A stretch of DNA of 64,000 bases from Bacillus sp. PK3_68 (lineage in GTDB: Bacteria; Bacillota; Bacilli; Bacillales; Domibacillaceae), in the NCBI RefSeq assembly GCF_003600835.1, contig NZ_NQYC01000001.1:4239001-4303000 (forward strand), written 5' to 3'. Both the position numbers and the translations under genes were made by a program. This document shows, one piece after another, positions 19,129-28,413 of the stretch. The notes beneath the pieces are model-generated. The model was not told where the DNA came from and made no database searches. It worked only from the letters and a program-made list of their open reading frames with translations. Positions within the stretch are counted from its first letter, which is position 1. Each line of letters starts with the position of its first letter.

Positions 19129-19734
19129 TTAATGGAGGGCCCTTTTTGGGAGTCTCCATTTTAATTTATAAGATGCTACACGAAGGGCTGTAATCGCAGT
19201 AAAAAGGATAATTAATTCGACAGGTGTAGTTGTTATGTTCAACCCAATAAGCAAACCGGCCAACGCAGCCCATAAGCCATACACTTCATTATGCAAAAGA
19301 GCTGGTTTCCGTCCTGCCAGCAAGTCGCGCACAAGGCCTCCGCCGCTTCCGGTTAGAACAGCAGCCACAATGACCGCACTGATCGGATGATTCATTCCGA
19401 CTGCATACAGTGCGCCTTGAACAGCAAAAGCTGACAAACCGATGGCATCAAAGAAATTTCCCCATACCGGCCAATGCTTTAGCATATTGTGAGGGAAAAG
19501 AAGTGTCGCTGTGATAGATAGCAGGGCAATTTGAAAAAAAGCCTCTTGTTCCCACAAAGCAGAGACGGGTACACCAATCAATAAGTTACGGATCGCTCCG
19601 CCGCCAAAAGCGGTAATCATTCCTAATATATATACACCGAATACGTCATAATCTTCCTCCATCGCCACAATCGCACCAGAAATAGCAAAAGCAATTGTAC
19701 CGATGACTGTAAAAATGTCCCAAGTGATTTCCAT
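19129..19734 (-). CDS. TRIC/UPF0126-family membrane protein
   Basis: 201 residues and about seven hydrophobic segments, built as two repeats of the UPF0126 (trimeric intracellular cation channel) domain: FAISGAIVAMEEDYDVFG near the start and FAVQGALYAVG in the second half. GGGAIRNLL and GGGLVRDLL are the paired glycine-rich motifs. ATG 19734 is preferred over GTG 19743, since AGAGGTGA serves as its ribosome site. Bacterial members conduct or are predicted to conduct K+ or amino acids. The role here is unknown. Convergent with scoB. Confidence 0.85.
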   Translation of the reverse strand: MEITWDIFTVIGTIAFAISGAIVAMEEDYDVFGVYILGMITAFGGGAIRNLLIGVPVSALWEQEAFFQIALLSITATLLFPHNMLKHWPVWGNFFDAIGLSAFAVQGALYAVGMNHPISAVIVAAVLTGSGGGLVRDLLAGRKPALLHNEVYGLWAALAGLLIGLNITTTPVELIILFTAITALRVASYKLKWRLPKRALH

Positions 19735-19920
19735 GGATGTCACCTCTTACTAAAATGTTCCCGGCAATCTATTATAGTACCGGAAGGCTTAAAGAACCAG
19801 TCTAACTTTTAATAAAGAAAAAATTTTTTAAGTTTCGTATGCGGTTGCAGAGTTATTAGTATTTTATCTGTCTTTTTGATAAGATGATGGAAGAAAAATC
19901 TAAGGAAAGAAGGAAACTAA

Positions 19921-21171
19921 TTGACAAATGTGGAAAAAGAAAAAGTCATTCTGGCTGGTTGCCAGTTAACGGACGATACGGAACAGTTTCTGTACTCCAT
20001 GCAAGAGTTGAAATCACTAACAGAAACGGCGCAAGGTGAGTCCTTAGCCATGATCACACAAAAAAGAGAGCGAATCCACCCAGGCACATATATTGGCAAA
20101 GGAAAGGTAGAGGAATTAAAAAGATTAGAGGAGGAACTGGAGCCTGATATCATTATTTTTAATGATGAGCTGTCTCCGAGTCAAATTAGAAATCTTTCTG
20201 CCGATTTATCTGCCAGGGTGATTGACCGGACACAATTAATTCTTGATATTTTTGCCCGCCGTGCCCGGTCGAGAGAGGGACAACTGCAAGTAGAACTCGC
20301 TCAGCTGCAGTACTTGCTGCCGCGGCTGGCTGGACAGGGAACAGCTCTTTCTCGTCTTGGCGGCGGAATCGGAACGAGAGGACCCGGGGAAACAAAGCTT
20401 GAAAGTGACCGTCGTCACATTCGTCGGCGCATTGATGAAATCAAGCGGCAGCTTCAGACGATCGTTCATCACCGTGAGCGGTACCGAAGTCGCCGAAAAA
20501 AGAACAAAACATTTCAAATAGCGCTGGTTGGCTACACGAATGCCGGAAAGTCCACTTTATTCAACAGGCTGACTGCTGCTGAGTCACTGGAAGAAAACCA
20601 GCTGTTTGCTACACTCGATCCTTTAACTCGGAAACTAGTTTTGCCAAGCGGCTATCAGGCGATTCTCACCGACACCGTTGGCTTTATTCAGGATTTGCCG
20701 ACAACGCTCGTTGCAGCATTCCGTTCTACCCTTGAGGAAGTGAGTGAGGCAGATTTATTATTGCATGTTGTTGACAGTTCAAATCCTGATTTTGTCCAGC
20801 ACCAACAGACTGTGAGAAGCCTGCTGGAGCAGCTTGAGATGGACCATTTGCCAGAATTGACGGTTTATAATAAAAGCGATCAACAACACGAGGAATTTGT
20901 TCGCTCCTCGGATGCAGAAACAATACTCATCAGTGCTCTTGATGAAGAAGACCGCCTGAAATTGAAGGAAACGATCGAGAGCATGATGAAAGAGCAGATG
21001 GTGCCATACAACGGGCGGATTCCATCCTCTGCCGGCAAGCTGCTCGCCCAGTTGAAGACAGAAACCATTGTAGATTCCATCTCGTTTGACGAAGACGATC
21101 AATTTTATCGTGTGCAAGGATTTATGTTTAGGGATCATCCAATTGTCGGTGAAATGATAAAATACACATAA
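19921..21171 (+). CDS. hflX: Ribosome-associated GTPase HflX
   Basis: 416 residues. GTPase that binds the 50S subunit and splits stalled or hibernating 70S ribosomes. N-terminal HflX domain with [12 protein letters not shown], then the family signature [15 protein letters not shown] near residue 145. G1 GYTNAGKST near 204 and [10 protein letters not shown] near 255 complete the G domain. The TTG start follows AAGAAGGAAA. Followed by ynbB, the order found in B. subtilis. Confidence 0.94.
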   Translation: MTNVEKEKVILAGCQLTDDTEQFLYSMQELKSLTETAQGESLAMITQKRERIHPGTYIGKGKVEELKRLEEELEPDIIIFNDELSPSQIRNLSADLSARVIDRTQLILDIFARRARSREGQLQVELAQLQYLLPRLAGQGTALSRLGGGIGTRGPGETKLESDRRHIRRRIDEIKRQLQTIVHHRERYRSRRKKNKTFQIALVGYTNAGKSTLFNRLTAAESLEENQLFATLDPLTRKLVLPSGYQAILTDTVGFIQDLPTTLVAAFRSTLEEVSEADLLLHVVDSSNPDFVQHQQTVRSLLEQLEMDHLPELTVYNKSDQQHEEFVRSSDAETILISALDEEDRLKLKETIESMMKEQMVPYNGRIPSSAGKLLAQLKTETIVDSISFDEDDQFYRVQGFMFRDHPIVGEMIKYT

Positions 21172-21189
21172 TACAGAGGGAGAACAGTT

Positions 21190-22452
21190 ATGTTTGAATT
21201 ATTGACACAAGGAAAAACTATTCAGCCGATTGCCGAGGAGGCTGAGGCCCAGATTGCCGATGTACATCGAGGGATTGAAAAAACGGCGGAATTAAACCAA
21301 TTTCGGGTGCTTGAAAGCTTTAGAAAGCACCGGGTAAGTGAATTTCACTTTACTCCTTCCACCGGATATGGCTATGATGACAGCGGTCGTGATACACTTG
21401 AGAGCATTTATGCTGATGTGTTCGGAGGAGAGGCAGCGCTTGTCCGGCCGCAGATTATTTCTGGGACGCATGCAATTTCGATCGCTTTGTTCGGTATATT
21501 GCGCCCAGGAGATGAGCTTCTTTATATTACGGGTGACCCTTATGATACATTGGGAGAGATTGTTGGAATTTCCGGCAAAGGAAATGGATCGCTGAAAGAA
21601 TTTGGTATTTCTTATCAAAGCGTTCCGCTTGCTGAAGGGGGACGGCCGGACTATTCAGCCATTCGGGCAGCTATTAAGCCAAATACCAAAATGATTGGCA
21701 TTCAGCGTTCTAAAGGGTATGCTGTCCGCCCTTCGTTTACCATGACGGATATTAAAGAAATGATTGAATTTGTTAAAAAAGTAAAAAGCGATGTTGTTGT
21801 CTTCGTTGATAACTGTTACGGGGAATTTACGGAAGAGCAGGAGCCTTGCCATGTGGGAGCTGACCTAATGGCTGGTTCATTAATTAAAAATCCGGGAGGC
21901 GGCCTTGCAAAAACAGGCGGTTACATAGCAGGGAAGGCAGAATACGTGGAAAGCTGTTCTTATCGGATGACTTCACCAGGGATTGGTGCCGAGGCAGGCG
22001 CGAGTCTGTACAGTCTGCAGGAGATGTACCAGGGTTTCTTTCTTGCTCCGCACGTGGTAGCGGAGAGTTTAAAAGGAGCCATCTTTACAGCAGCGATACT
22101 AGAAAAAATGGGAATGAATACGACTCCTAAATGGCACGAGAAAAGAACTGATCTCATCCAGGCTGTCCAATTTGATGACCGCGAGAAGATGGTCGCTTTC
22201 TGTCAGGCGATTCAAAGTGCTTCTCCGGTTAATTCCCATGTGACTCCTTATCCTAGTTACATGCCTGGTTATGAAGATGATGTGATTATGGCAGCCGGGA
22301 CGTTTGTGCAGGGAGCAAGCATTGAACTGTCTGCAGATGGGCCGTTACGCCCACCCTTTGCCGCTTATGTACAAGGAGGGTTAACGTACGCCCACGTAAA
22401 AATTGCGGTCTGCTACGCATTAAATGAATTAATCGAGAAAAAAATGTTATAA
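21190..22452 (+). CDS. ynbB: PLP-dependent aminotransferase/lyase of the YnbB (aluminium-resistance) family
   Basis: 420 residues of the Cys/Met-metabolism PLP family, methionine gamma-lyase-like branch. FHFTPSTGYGYDDSGRDTLE near residue 50 and VFVDNCYGEFTEEQEP near 205 are family blocks. SLIKNPGGGLAKTGGYIAG contains the PLP lysine candidate. Often annotated as aluminium resistance protein, but the biochemical substrate is unproven. It lies 18 nt after hflX and is probably co-transcribed. A strong terminator separates it from glnRA. Confidence 0.88.
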   Translation: MFELLTQGKTIQPIAEEAEAQIADVHRGIEKTAELNQFRVLESFRKHRVSEFHFTPSTGYGYDDSGRDTLESIYADVFGGEAALVRPQIISGTHAISIALFGILRPGDELLYITGDPYDTLGEIVGISGKGNGSLKEFGISYQSVPLAEGGRPDYSAIRAAIKPNTKMIGIQRSKGYAVRPSFTMTDIKEMIEFVKKVKSDVVVFVDNCYGEFTEEQEPCHVGADLMAGSLIKNPGGGLAKTGGYIAGKAEYVESCSYRMTSPGIGAEAGASLYSLQEMYQGFFLAPHVVAESLKGAIFTAAILEKMGMNTTPKWHEKRTDLIQAVQFDDREKMVAFCQAIQSASPVNSHVTPYPSYMPGYEDDVIMAAGTFVQGASIELSADGPLRPPFAAYVQGGLTYAHVKIAVCYALNELIEKKML

Positions 22453-22458
22453 AAAATG

Positions 22459-22495
22459 GCTGCAAGTAGCAAATGCTCTTGCAGCTGTTTTTTTA
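22459..22495 (+). terminator. Terminator after ynbB
   Basis: GCTGCAAG (22459-22466) pairs with CTTGCAGC (22478-22485), followed by a T run. Confidence 0.88.
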
Positions 22496-22507
22496 TAAAT
22501 TTTTTCA

Positions 22508-22524
22508 TGTTAGAAAACCTAACA
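22508..22524. promoter_or_regulatory. GlnR/TnrA box 1
   Basis: TGTTAGAAAACCTAACA is a perfect match to TGTNA-N7-TNACA. It lies just upstream of the glnR promoter. Confidence 0.85.
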
Positions 22525-22529
22525 TGTGT

Positions 22530-22558
22530 TTGACATATAAAGTAACAGGGTATAAAAT
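22530..22558 (+). promoter_or_regulatory. glnRA promoter
   Basis: TTGACA (22530-22535), a 17-nt spacer, then TAAAAT (22553-22558). GlnR box 2 begins inside the -35. Confidence 0.75.
22531..22547. promoter_or_regulatory. GlnR/TnrA box 2
   Basis: TGACATATAAAGTAACA matches the GlnR consensus with one mismatch. It covers the -35 and spacer, so bound GlnR would block polymerase. Confidence 0.75.
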
Positions 22559-22587
22559 AAATAACATAAAGAAAGGAGAGATCATTG

Positions 22588-22989
22588 ATGAGCAGCAAAA
22601 TCAGGCGTTCGATGCCATTATTCCCAATGGGAACAGTGATGAAACTAACAGATTTATCCGCCAGGCAGATACGCTACTATGAAGAACATCAATTGATTCG
22701 TCCAGAACGGACTGCAGGCAATCGCCGGCTCTTTTCTTTGTATGATATTGACCGTTTGCTCGAAATTAAAGATCTGCTTGATGAAGGTGTCAATATGGCA
22801 GGTGTGAAAAAAATCTTATTGAAGGAAGATGAGAGCATACATAATCAAGTTAAGAATGAATTGAGCAAAGAGAAAAAGATTTCCACTGATGAAGAAGTAA
22901 GGAAATTGTTGCGCAAGGAATTTATTAATGCTGGTCGTTTTTATCGAAACGATCTTCCGCCCGGAGATCGCTTTCGTTATTTTCATTAA
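22588..22989 (+). CDS. glnR: Glutamine synthetase repressor GlnR
   Basis: 133 residues, MerR-type DNA-binding domain at 10-80 (MKLTDLSARQIRYYEEHQLI, RTAGNRRLFSLYDIDRLLEI) and a short C-terminal regulatory tail. The tail senses feedback-inhibited glutamine synthetase in B. subtilis. ATG 22588 lies 7 nt after GAAAGGAGAG; a TTG one codon earlier is also in frame. Two GlnR boxes in its own promoter indicate autorepression of glnRA. Confidence 0.95.
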   Translation: MSSKIRRSMPLFPMGTVMKLTDLSARQIRYYEEHQLIRPERTAGNRRLFSLYDIDRLLEIKDLLDEGVNMAGVKKILLKEDESIHNQVKNELSKEKKISTDEEVRKLLRKEFINAGRFYRNDLPPGDRFRYFH

Positions 22990-23029
22990 AAATAAACACA
23001 ACGTATGATCTTGAGGAGGAATTATTTGT

Positions 23030-24364
23030 ATGGGCAAGTATACAAAAGAAGACATTATGAATTTGGCGAGGGAGGAAAACGTTAAATTTATCCGGCTGCA
23101 ATTCACCGATATTTTAGGAACCATTAAAAATGTGGAAATCCCAGTGAGTCAATTGCCGAAAGCACTGGATAACAAAATGATGTTTGATGGATCCTCTATC
23201 GAGGGATTTGTGCGTATTGAAGAATCTGATATGAATTTATATCCGGATCTTGACACATGGGTAGTATTCCCTTGGACAGCGGAAAAAGGAAAAGTAGCTC
23301 GTTTGATTTGTGACATTTACATGCCAGATGGCACCCCTTTTGCTGGAGATCCGCGCAGCAACTTAAAGAGAATTTTGAAGGAAATGGAAGAACTCGGTTT
23401 TTCTAATTTCAACTTAGGGCCTGAGCCAGAGTTTTTCTTGTTTAAATTGGATGCGAATGGCGAACCTACATTAGAGCTTAATGATAACGGTGGCTACTTC
23501 GACTTGGCACCGACAGATCTTGGAGAAAACTGCCGCCGTGACATCGTGCTAGAGCTGGAAGAAATGGGCTTTGAAATCGAAGCTTCCCACCATGAAGTGG
23601 CGCCGGGACAGCATGAAATTGACTTTAAATATGCCAATGCCTTAACTGCTTGTGATGAAATCCAAACATTTAAGTTGGTTGTCAAAACGATTGCGAGAAA
23701 ACATGGGTTGCACGCAACCTTTATGCCGAAGCCGCTATTTGGTGTAAGTGGATCAGGCATGCACTGCAATATGTCATTATTCAAAGATGGCAAAAATGCA
23801 TTTTATGATGAAAATGGCGAGCTGCAATTAAGTGAAACAGCTTATCAATTTATCGCTGGTACCATCAAGCACGCGAAAGGATTTACAGCTATTACAAATC
23901 CTACTGTAAACTCCTACAAGCGCCTTGTCCCTGGCTATGAAGCGCCTTGTTATGTTGCTTGGTCTGGTCAAAACCGCAGTCCGCTGATCCGTATTCCATC
24001 TGCTCGCGGCATGAGCACACGTGTGGAAGTGCGCAGTGTAGACCCGGCAGCAAACCCATACTTAGCAATGGCTGTCCTTCTGCAAGCAGGACTTGACGGC
24101 ATTAAAAACAGCATGACACCGCCGCCTGCCGTTGATCGCAACATCTACACAATGAACGAAGAAGAAAGGGAACGTGAAGGTGTAGAGGATCTGCCAGGTA
24201 CATTAGCAGAAGCACTTCGCATGTTAAGAAAAGATGAAGTTATTCAAGCAGCCCTCGGCGAACATATCCTTGAACACTTCATTGAAGCAAAAGAGATTGA
24301 GTGGGACATGTTCCGCACACAAGTCCACCCTTGGGAACGCGAACAATATTTACAAATGTATTAA
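23030..24364 (+). CDS. glnA: Glutamine synthetase type I
   Basis: 444 residues. Makes glutamine from glutamate, ammonia and ATP as a dodecamer. Signatures: FDGSSIEGF near residue 50, PEPEFFLFK near 135, [19 protein letters not shown] near 230, and [17 protein letters not shown] near 290. The length and lack of an adenylylation loop fit the GSI-alpha form of Firmicutes, which is feedback inhibited and controls GlnR and TnrA. GAGGAGG precedes the ATG. Co-transcribed with glnR. Confidence 0.97.
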   Translation: MGKYTKEDIMNLAREENVKFIRLQFTDILGTIKNVEIPVSQLPKALDNKMMFDGSSIEGFVRIEESDMNLYPDLDTWVVFPWTAEKGKVARLICDIYMPDGTPFAGDPRSNLKRILKEMEELGFSNFNLGPEPEFFLFKLDANGEPTLELNDNGGYFDLAPTDLGENCRRDIVLELEEMGFEIEASHHEVAPGQHEIDFKYANALTACDEIQTFKLVVKTIARKHGLHATFMPKPLFGVSGSGMHCNMSLFKDGKNAFYDENGELQLSETAYQFIAGTIKHAKGFTAITNPTVNSYKRLVPGYEAPCYVAWSGQNRSPLIRIPSARGMSTRVEVRSVDPAANPYLAMAVLLQAGLDGIKNSMTPPPAVDRNIYTMNEEEREREGVEDLPGTLAEALRMLRKDEVIQAALGEHILEHFIEAKEIEWDMFRTQVHPWEREQYLQMY

Positions 24365-24370
24365 TAGTGA

Positions 24371-24405
24371 AACCCCTTGAGCCACTTGGCTTCAAGGGGT
24401 TTTTG
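24371..24405 (+). terminator. Terminator after glnA
   Basis: AACCCCTTGA (24371-24380) and TCAAGGGGTT (24392-24401), followed by T residues. Confidence 0.88.
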
Positions 24406-24612
24406 TTTGAAGGTAAACCTCATATAGTGTCAGCTTTTTGATTCTTGCCCCCTTTTCTGCCCCGGACATAATAGTTGCTGTATATTCTTTAAAACGCTCA
24501 ATAGCATCTGTTTCAATTTTTTATAAAAGAAATAGAATTAATTGAGCTGATTTTATTGGTTCCTGGTTTTAACTTTCCAGTAAATGTGATAAATTTCCTT
24601 AAGGTGATAAAA

Positions 24613-25689
24613 ATGATTATTAAAGATCTCTTTGCGAATTTGACTATAATTATTTCTCTTTTATTTATATATGCCCATCTCACAAAAAGTTCTCCTCTTC
24701 GTTCTAGTCCCTCCATTAAAAGAAAGATACTTGTGGGGGCAGCGGGAGGGCTTGCTAGCAATGTATTGATGCAATACAGCATAGAGATTGGAACAACGAT
24801 TATTGATTTACGGCATATTCCTGTTATTTTATTAGCCTCCACTGGTGGAGCATTGCCTACAGCTATTTCTGTAATGTTCGTGATGATAGGTAGGTTTTTG
24901 ATTGGGGTTAACCTTTCATCCTATGTTTCTATCATGTTTATCGTTTCTGTTGCGATATTTTCCATATGGATTTCAAAAATTCAGTTGACCAGAAATACAA
25001 AAATATTATACATGTTAACTTTTTCTAATATCTCTTTTTCTTTTACTGTTATTTATTTAATTGAAGATATTTCTTTTCTTTTATATTTAATCCCACTGTA
25101 TTGGACTATCTCCTATGCGGCTGGGTATCTTGCTTTTTATATCCTTGAATTTTTACGTGATAGTCAGATGCTGCTGGAAAAGTATAAAGAGGAGGCCAAA
25201 ATAGATGGACTAACAGGTTTGAACAATGTACGGCGATTCGATGAAGTGTTTAATAAGCTAACTACTGATGCTAAAACAAATAACAAACCTTTATCCCTTC
25301 TTTATATTGACGTTGACTTTTTTAAAAGGATAAATGATACATATGGACACACCGAAGGGGATGCTGTTTTAAAACAATTAGGTTTACTTCTACGGAAAGG
25401 CACAAGAAGCTTTGATTTGGTGAGTCGTAATGGAGGAGAGGAATTTACAGTAGTGTTAATAGATTGCCAATTGAATAGGGCAATTGAAATAGCTGAAAAT
25501 ATAAGAAAAGCAGTAGAGAAAAACAAGTTTTCATTGAATGATGGCCAAAAAATCACATTGACAATTTCCGTTGGAATTGCAAGTTATGGAGATACTACCA
25601 ATAATATAAACATGTTAATTGAAGAGGCGGACAGAGCATTATACCAAGCAAAAAAATCGGGGCGTAATAAAATTTGTGTAGCTGACTGA
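24613..25689 (+). CDS. Diguanylate cyclase, 5TM-type membrane sensor with GGDEF domain (DgcK-like)
   Basis: 358 residues. Five or six N-terminal membrane segments resembling the 5TMR-LYT sensor fill residues 1-190, then a GGDEF domain from about 200. It makes cyclic di-GMP from two GTP. The active site GGEEF is intact at 274-278, and an RxxD inhibitory site (RSFD, 265-268) lies exactly five residues before it, so product inhibition is likely. ATG 24613 follows AAGGTGAT; the frame is open further upstream without a ribosome site. AT-rich compared with neighbours, in the accessory stretch between glnA and lexA. Confidence 0.88.
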   Translation: MIIKDLFANLTIIISLLFIYAHLTKSSPLRSSPSIKRKILVGAAGGLASNVLMQYSIEIGTTIIDLRHIPVILLASTGGALPTAISVMFVMIGRFLIGVNLSSYVSIMFIVSVAIFSIWISKIQLTRNTKILYMLTFSNISFSFTVIYLIEDISFLLYLIPLYWTISYAAGYLAFYILEFLRDSQMLLEKYKEEAKIDGLTGLNNVRRFDEVFNKLTTDAKTNNKPLSLLYIDVDFFKRINDTYGHTEGDAVLKQLGLLLRKGTRSFDLVSRNGGEEFTVVLIDCQLNRAIEIAENIRKAVEKNKFSLNDGQKITLTISVGIASYGDTTNNINMLIEEADRALYQAKKSGRNKICVAD

Positions 25690-25878
25690 ATTTGTTTTTT
25701 CTTAATAACCGAGCCGTTAAGCATCTAATAAGATGGGGGTGTTTTTAAATGAAAAAAACAGTACATTGTACTTAGTATGACTACCAGTCTCAAAAACGCA
25801 ATCAATACGTTGTAACTATTTACCAAATAAGGGGTTATAAGATACGCTATTAGCAAGCATTGTTAATAGGAGGAGCAT

Positions 25879-26100
25879 ATGAGATTTGTTTCGAGAGCAT
25901 TTTGGATTTCGATTATCTGCTTAGTATTAGAGGTCTTAATTTGCGGTGTGATTTCTGGAACAGCAGAATATAAAGGAAGTACTTATCAGGCAGACTTTTT
26001 CTTCCGGTTAGGTATTAATCTGGGAGTATTTTTTACTTTGTTATCAATGGTTATGGGGGGTGTTTGGCTAATTATGAAAATGACTATGAGAAGAGCTTGA
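25879..26100 (+). CDS. Small membrane protein, unknown function
   Basis: 73 residues with two hydrophobic segments (about 8-28 and 45-66) and a short polar loop between them. It has a basic C-terminus (KMTMRRA). A strong AGGAGG ribosome site lies just before the ATG, and a terminator follows immediately, so it looks like a genuine single-gene unit. I do not recognise a family. Confidence 0.6.
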   Translation: MRFVSRAFWISIICLVLEVLICGVISGTAEYKGSTYQADFFFRLGINLGVFFTLLSMVMGGVWLIMKMTMRRA

Positions 26101-26126
26101 GACTTGTGGCTACAGGTCTCTTTTTT
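26099..26126 (+). terminator. Terminator after the small membrane protein
   Basis: GAGAC (26099-26103) and GTCTC (26116-26120) with partly paired inner bases, followed by T6. It overlaps the stop codon. Confidence 0.7.
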
Positions 26127-26147
26127 ATGCAAAAAGGAATATAGGTT

Positions 26148-26398
26148 ATGAGACCTGGTTGCACCGATCATCCTAGCGCTGGTAGATTTGTTTAAAAGAA
26201 CAAGTATGATCAAAAAATAATTTTCTTCCATTATTGGCGCTGTTCATTAGACTAGTCATAGTATTGGCAGCCACGTCCCTTACTGATTTAGAGTTAGGTT
26301 ATCGCTTATGGGCGAGTGGCTTATCCAGACTCTCAGCAGTTGAATTATTTAAGTTAGGGAACAAAAGAGAAGAACATTCAAAGGGGATAGACTTATGA
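26148..26398 (+). pseudogene. Decayed phage holin
   Basis: Pieces of a small holin-like protein are readable in changing frames. APIILALVDLFKRTSM comes first, then FLPLLALFIRLVIVLAATSL and TDLELGYRLWASGLSRLSA, ending ELFKLGNKREEHSKGIDL. There is a frame break near the ATG at 26148 and another at the A run around 26210. The last codons overlap the lysozyme ATG by ATGA, the usual holin-endolysin coupling. No full frame exists. Confidence 0.6.
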
Positions 26399-26463
26399 CA
26401 AAAACCGCTGATCTATCACATCATCAAGGCATCATCGACTGGAGAAAGGCAGCAAAAGAATAG
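26395..26463 (+). pseudogene. N-terminal remnant of a GH25-type phage lysozyme
   Basis: Only 22 codons remain: MTKTADLSHHQGIIDWRKAA and two more, then TAG. DLSHHQGxIDW is the N-terminal signature of GH25 muramidases, including the catalytic Asp region. The ribosome site AAAGGGGATAG is preserved. The rest of the enzyme (about 200 residues) is missing and a terminator follows directly, indicating an internal deletion. Confidence 0.65.
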
Positions 26464-26469
26464 TAGAAT

Positions 26470-26505
26470 AAAGCCCCTGTCCTTAGTTGGATGAGGGCTT
26501 TTATT
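26470..26505 (+). terminator. Terminator after the lysozyme remnant
   Basis: AAAGCCC (26470-26476) pairs with GGGCTTT (26495-26501), followed by TATTT. Probably the original terminator of the phage lysis genes. Confidence 0.6.
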
Positions 26506-26616
26506 TAGATGGATTAAATATGGTTGATTTTTTATTTGAAATACACAAAACGCAGGATTTTATAATGATTAGAACTTTTATTTTTTACTAATCATACAGG
26601 CAATATCAAACAAACA

Positions 26617-27396
26617 TCAGCTTATCACTATACAATCCTGTGGTAAACCATCCTCATTTATCCATGTTTCTACCATGCGATTAAAGAAGTCAGGCATTGC
26701 CAAAGGCGCTCCATGTCCAATATTAGGTATACCTATACCTATGCAATGAGAATTAGCATCTACAATATCCTTTGCGGATTTTTTCATGATGGCTTTTTCC
26801 TTCTCGCCTACAGTAACTAATATTTTTCCATTTGCCTTTTTAAAATCTGCAGGTATCCCAAACGATGTGTTTTCTTCTAATACTCTCACAAGAGTGTCAG
26901 GCTTCATTTGACAACTTTCTTCATAATATTTTTCAAAGTAGTCTTTGCTTATATATAATGGTTTTGCTTGTAATTGTGAAAACCATCTATTTTTAATTAA
27001 TGGAAAGGATAATCTGATAGTAGGTCGAATTAGTTTTTTAGCGTATGGAATGGGTCTGACAACAGCACTATTTATTATGGCAAAATCAATTAAATCTGGT
27101 TTCATACTTAATAGTTGAATGATAACTTGAGAACCCAGAGAAAACCCAATTAAAATTACTTTCTTCGTCCCTGCTTTTTTCTCGATTAATTGGATCAATT
27201 CTACTGCACTAGTCTTTATGGAGAAATTAATTTTGTGATTGTTTAGCCCGTGTTCAGGTAAATCTGGAACAATGCAATGATAATGGGCGAAGTATTGAAC
27301 TTGTTTATCCCACATCCAACCACTTACCCCACCACCATGTAAAAATAGCATCAAAGGAGCGCTCTCATCGCCATGTTCTTGATATTGTAAGGCCAA
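26617..27396 (-). CDS. Alpha/beta hydrolase
   Basis: About 259 residues, alpha/beta hydrolase fold. FLHGGGVSGWMWD near residue 20 gives the oxyanion loop, GFSLGS near 90 the nucleophile serine, and GHGAPL near 235 the catalytic histidine. TTG 27396 follows AGAGGTG at good spacing; GTG 27405, three codons earlier, is also in frame but sits inside that ribosome site. Esterase, lipase-like or C-C hydrolase activity cannot be told apart. It stands alone, on the opposite strand to its neighbours. Confidence 0.82.
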   Translation of the reverse strand: MALQYQEHGDESAPLMLFLHGGGVSGWMWDKQVQYFAHYHCIVPDLPEHGLNNHKINFSIKTSAVELIQLIEKKAGTKKVILIGFSLGSQVIIQLLSMKPDLIDFAIINSAVVRPIPYAKKLIRPTIRLSFPLIKNRWFSQLQAKPLYISKDYFEKYYEESCQMKPDTLVRVLEENTSFGIPADFKKANGKILVTVGEKEKAIMKKSAKDIVDANSHCIGIGIPNIGHGAPLAMPDFFNRMVETWINEDGLPQDCIVIS

Positions 27397-27985
27397 ATCA
27401 TCCACCTCTCTTATCTAGGAATGTAAGTTTTGTTAAATGCTGTTAATCTATTATCCCATAAAACTTTTTGAAAAGTTAGTGATTAGCTTATGAAACAGCT
27501 TTTTATTGTTATTTTTTGGAGGATTATAATTTGATGTAGGAGTATAGCTATTAACGATAAAAATGAGGAGAGTAGAGTGGTTCGTTCACTAGAAGGTGTA
27601 AGCACGTTTGATGAACTAGAGGGTTGGGTGGTTAAACAAGGGGATGAAACTGAATGTAGAAATAACGGTTGGTGGTAGTTTATGTTTTTTTGAATAGGAA
27701 CAGGGAAAACATAAACCAAAAAGATCGGAGGGATGGAACAGAGCACTAATTTTTTCTAGCTGTCTGTTTGGCAATCATTCAGAGGAATTACCCGAGCGTG
27801 GGAAGAGTAATTTTTTGGTCCTTTTTCTTCGATCTTGCCGTACATTTCTTATTATTTTTAGCGCTCTAGCGAGAAGTGGCCATACGCTTTTCGACAGTAT
27901 GGCCTCTTGTTATGCTGACTTTTTGAGGAGTCTATTCCTGCCAGGTGTAGAAGCAAATTCAATAGAAATAAAGGAGGCGTAATGA
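27397..27985. other. Gene-poor accessory sequence
   Basis: No convincing gene. A 33-codon frame with a GTG start and a GAGGAG site (27577-27678) is readable but too short to judge. A hairpin GGCCATAC/GTATGGCC (27878-27904) could be a weak terminator. Otherwise I see nothing. Confidence 0.5.
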
Positions 27986-28413
27986 ATGAATCTTCTTTGC
28001 ATCAAAGCGATGGAAGCATTTAAAAAAGATGCTGAACGTCGGGGGCAGAATAAAATCCAATTGGAAAGGATGAATGACAAAAAAGGACGGCAAAAATCCC
28101 TAAATAATGATTTGAAGAATCGTTAGATAGGGCAACACTGCTTTTAAGGTATGAGCGTATTAAAAAAGGGCATGTCAGATTTGCTCGGAGCCCTTATTTT
28201 TCCGAATTAGTTGATAGTAAAAATAAAAGCCCTGGCCCTATTATTCATGGAGGACCAAAAAGCATATTTAAGAAAGCAAAGAAAAGCAGATTTACAAAGT
28301 TTAAGCCATCTACGACAGATAAGCTCACCGAGGAAGAATGCCGATATATTGAAAATACATTAATCTTTTTAGCCCTTGATACAGACAAAATCAAGGGCTT
28401 TTTGTACAGTTAA
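27986..28413 (+). CDS. Unknown protein, probably one gene broken by a frameshift
   Basis: ATG 27986 follows AAAGGAGG at ideal spacing and gives 46 residues ending at TAG 28124-28126. From 28111 another frame is open without a start codon for 100 codons (LDRATLLLRYERIKKG, then KLTEEECRYIENTLIFLAL). Adding one T to the run at 28111-28113 fuses both into a 142-residue basic protein. I do not recognise the family. It overlaps the 3' end of the opposing CPBP gene by 4 nt. The neighbouring phage remnant makes a mobile origin possible. Confidence 0.5.

Noticed and set aside
27483-27746. 87-codon minus-strand open frame
   Set aside because: No ribosome site, biased composition and no recognisable motif; likely chance.
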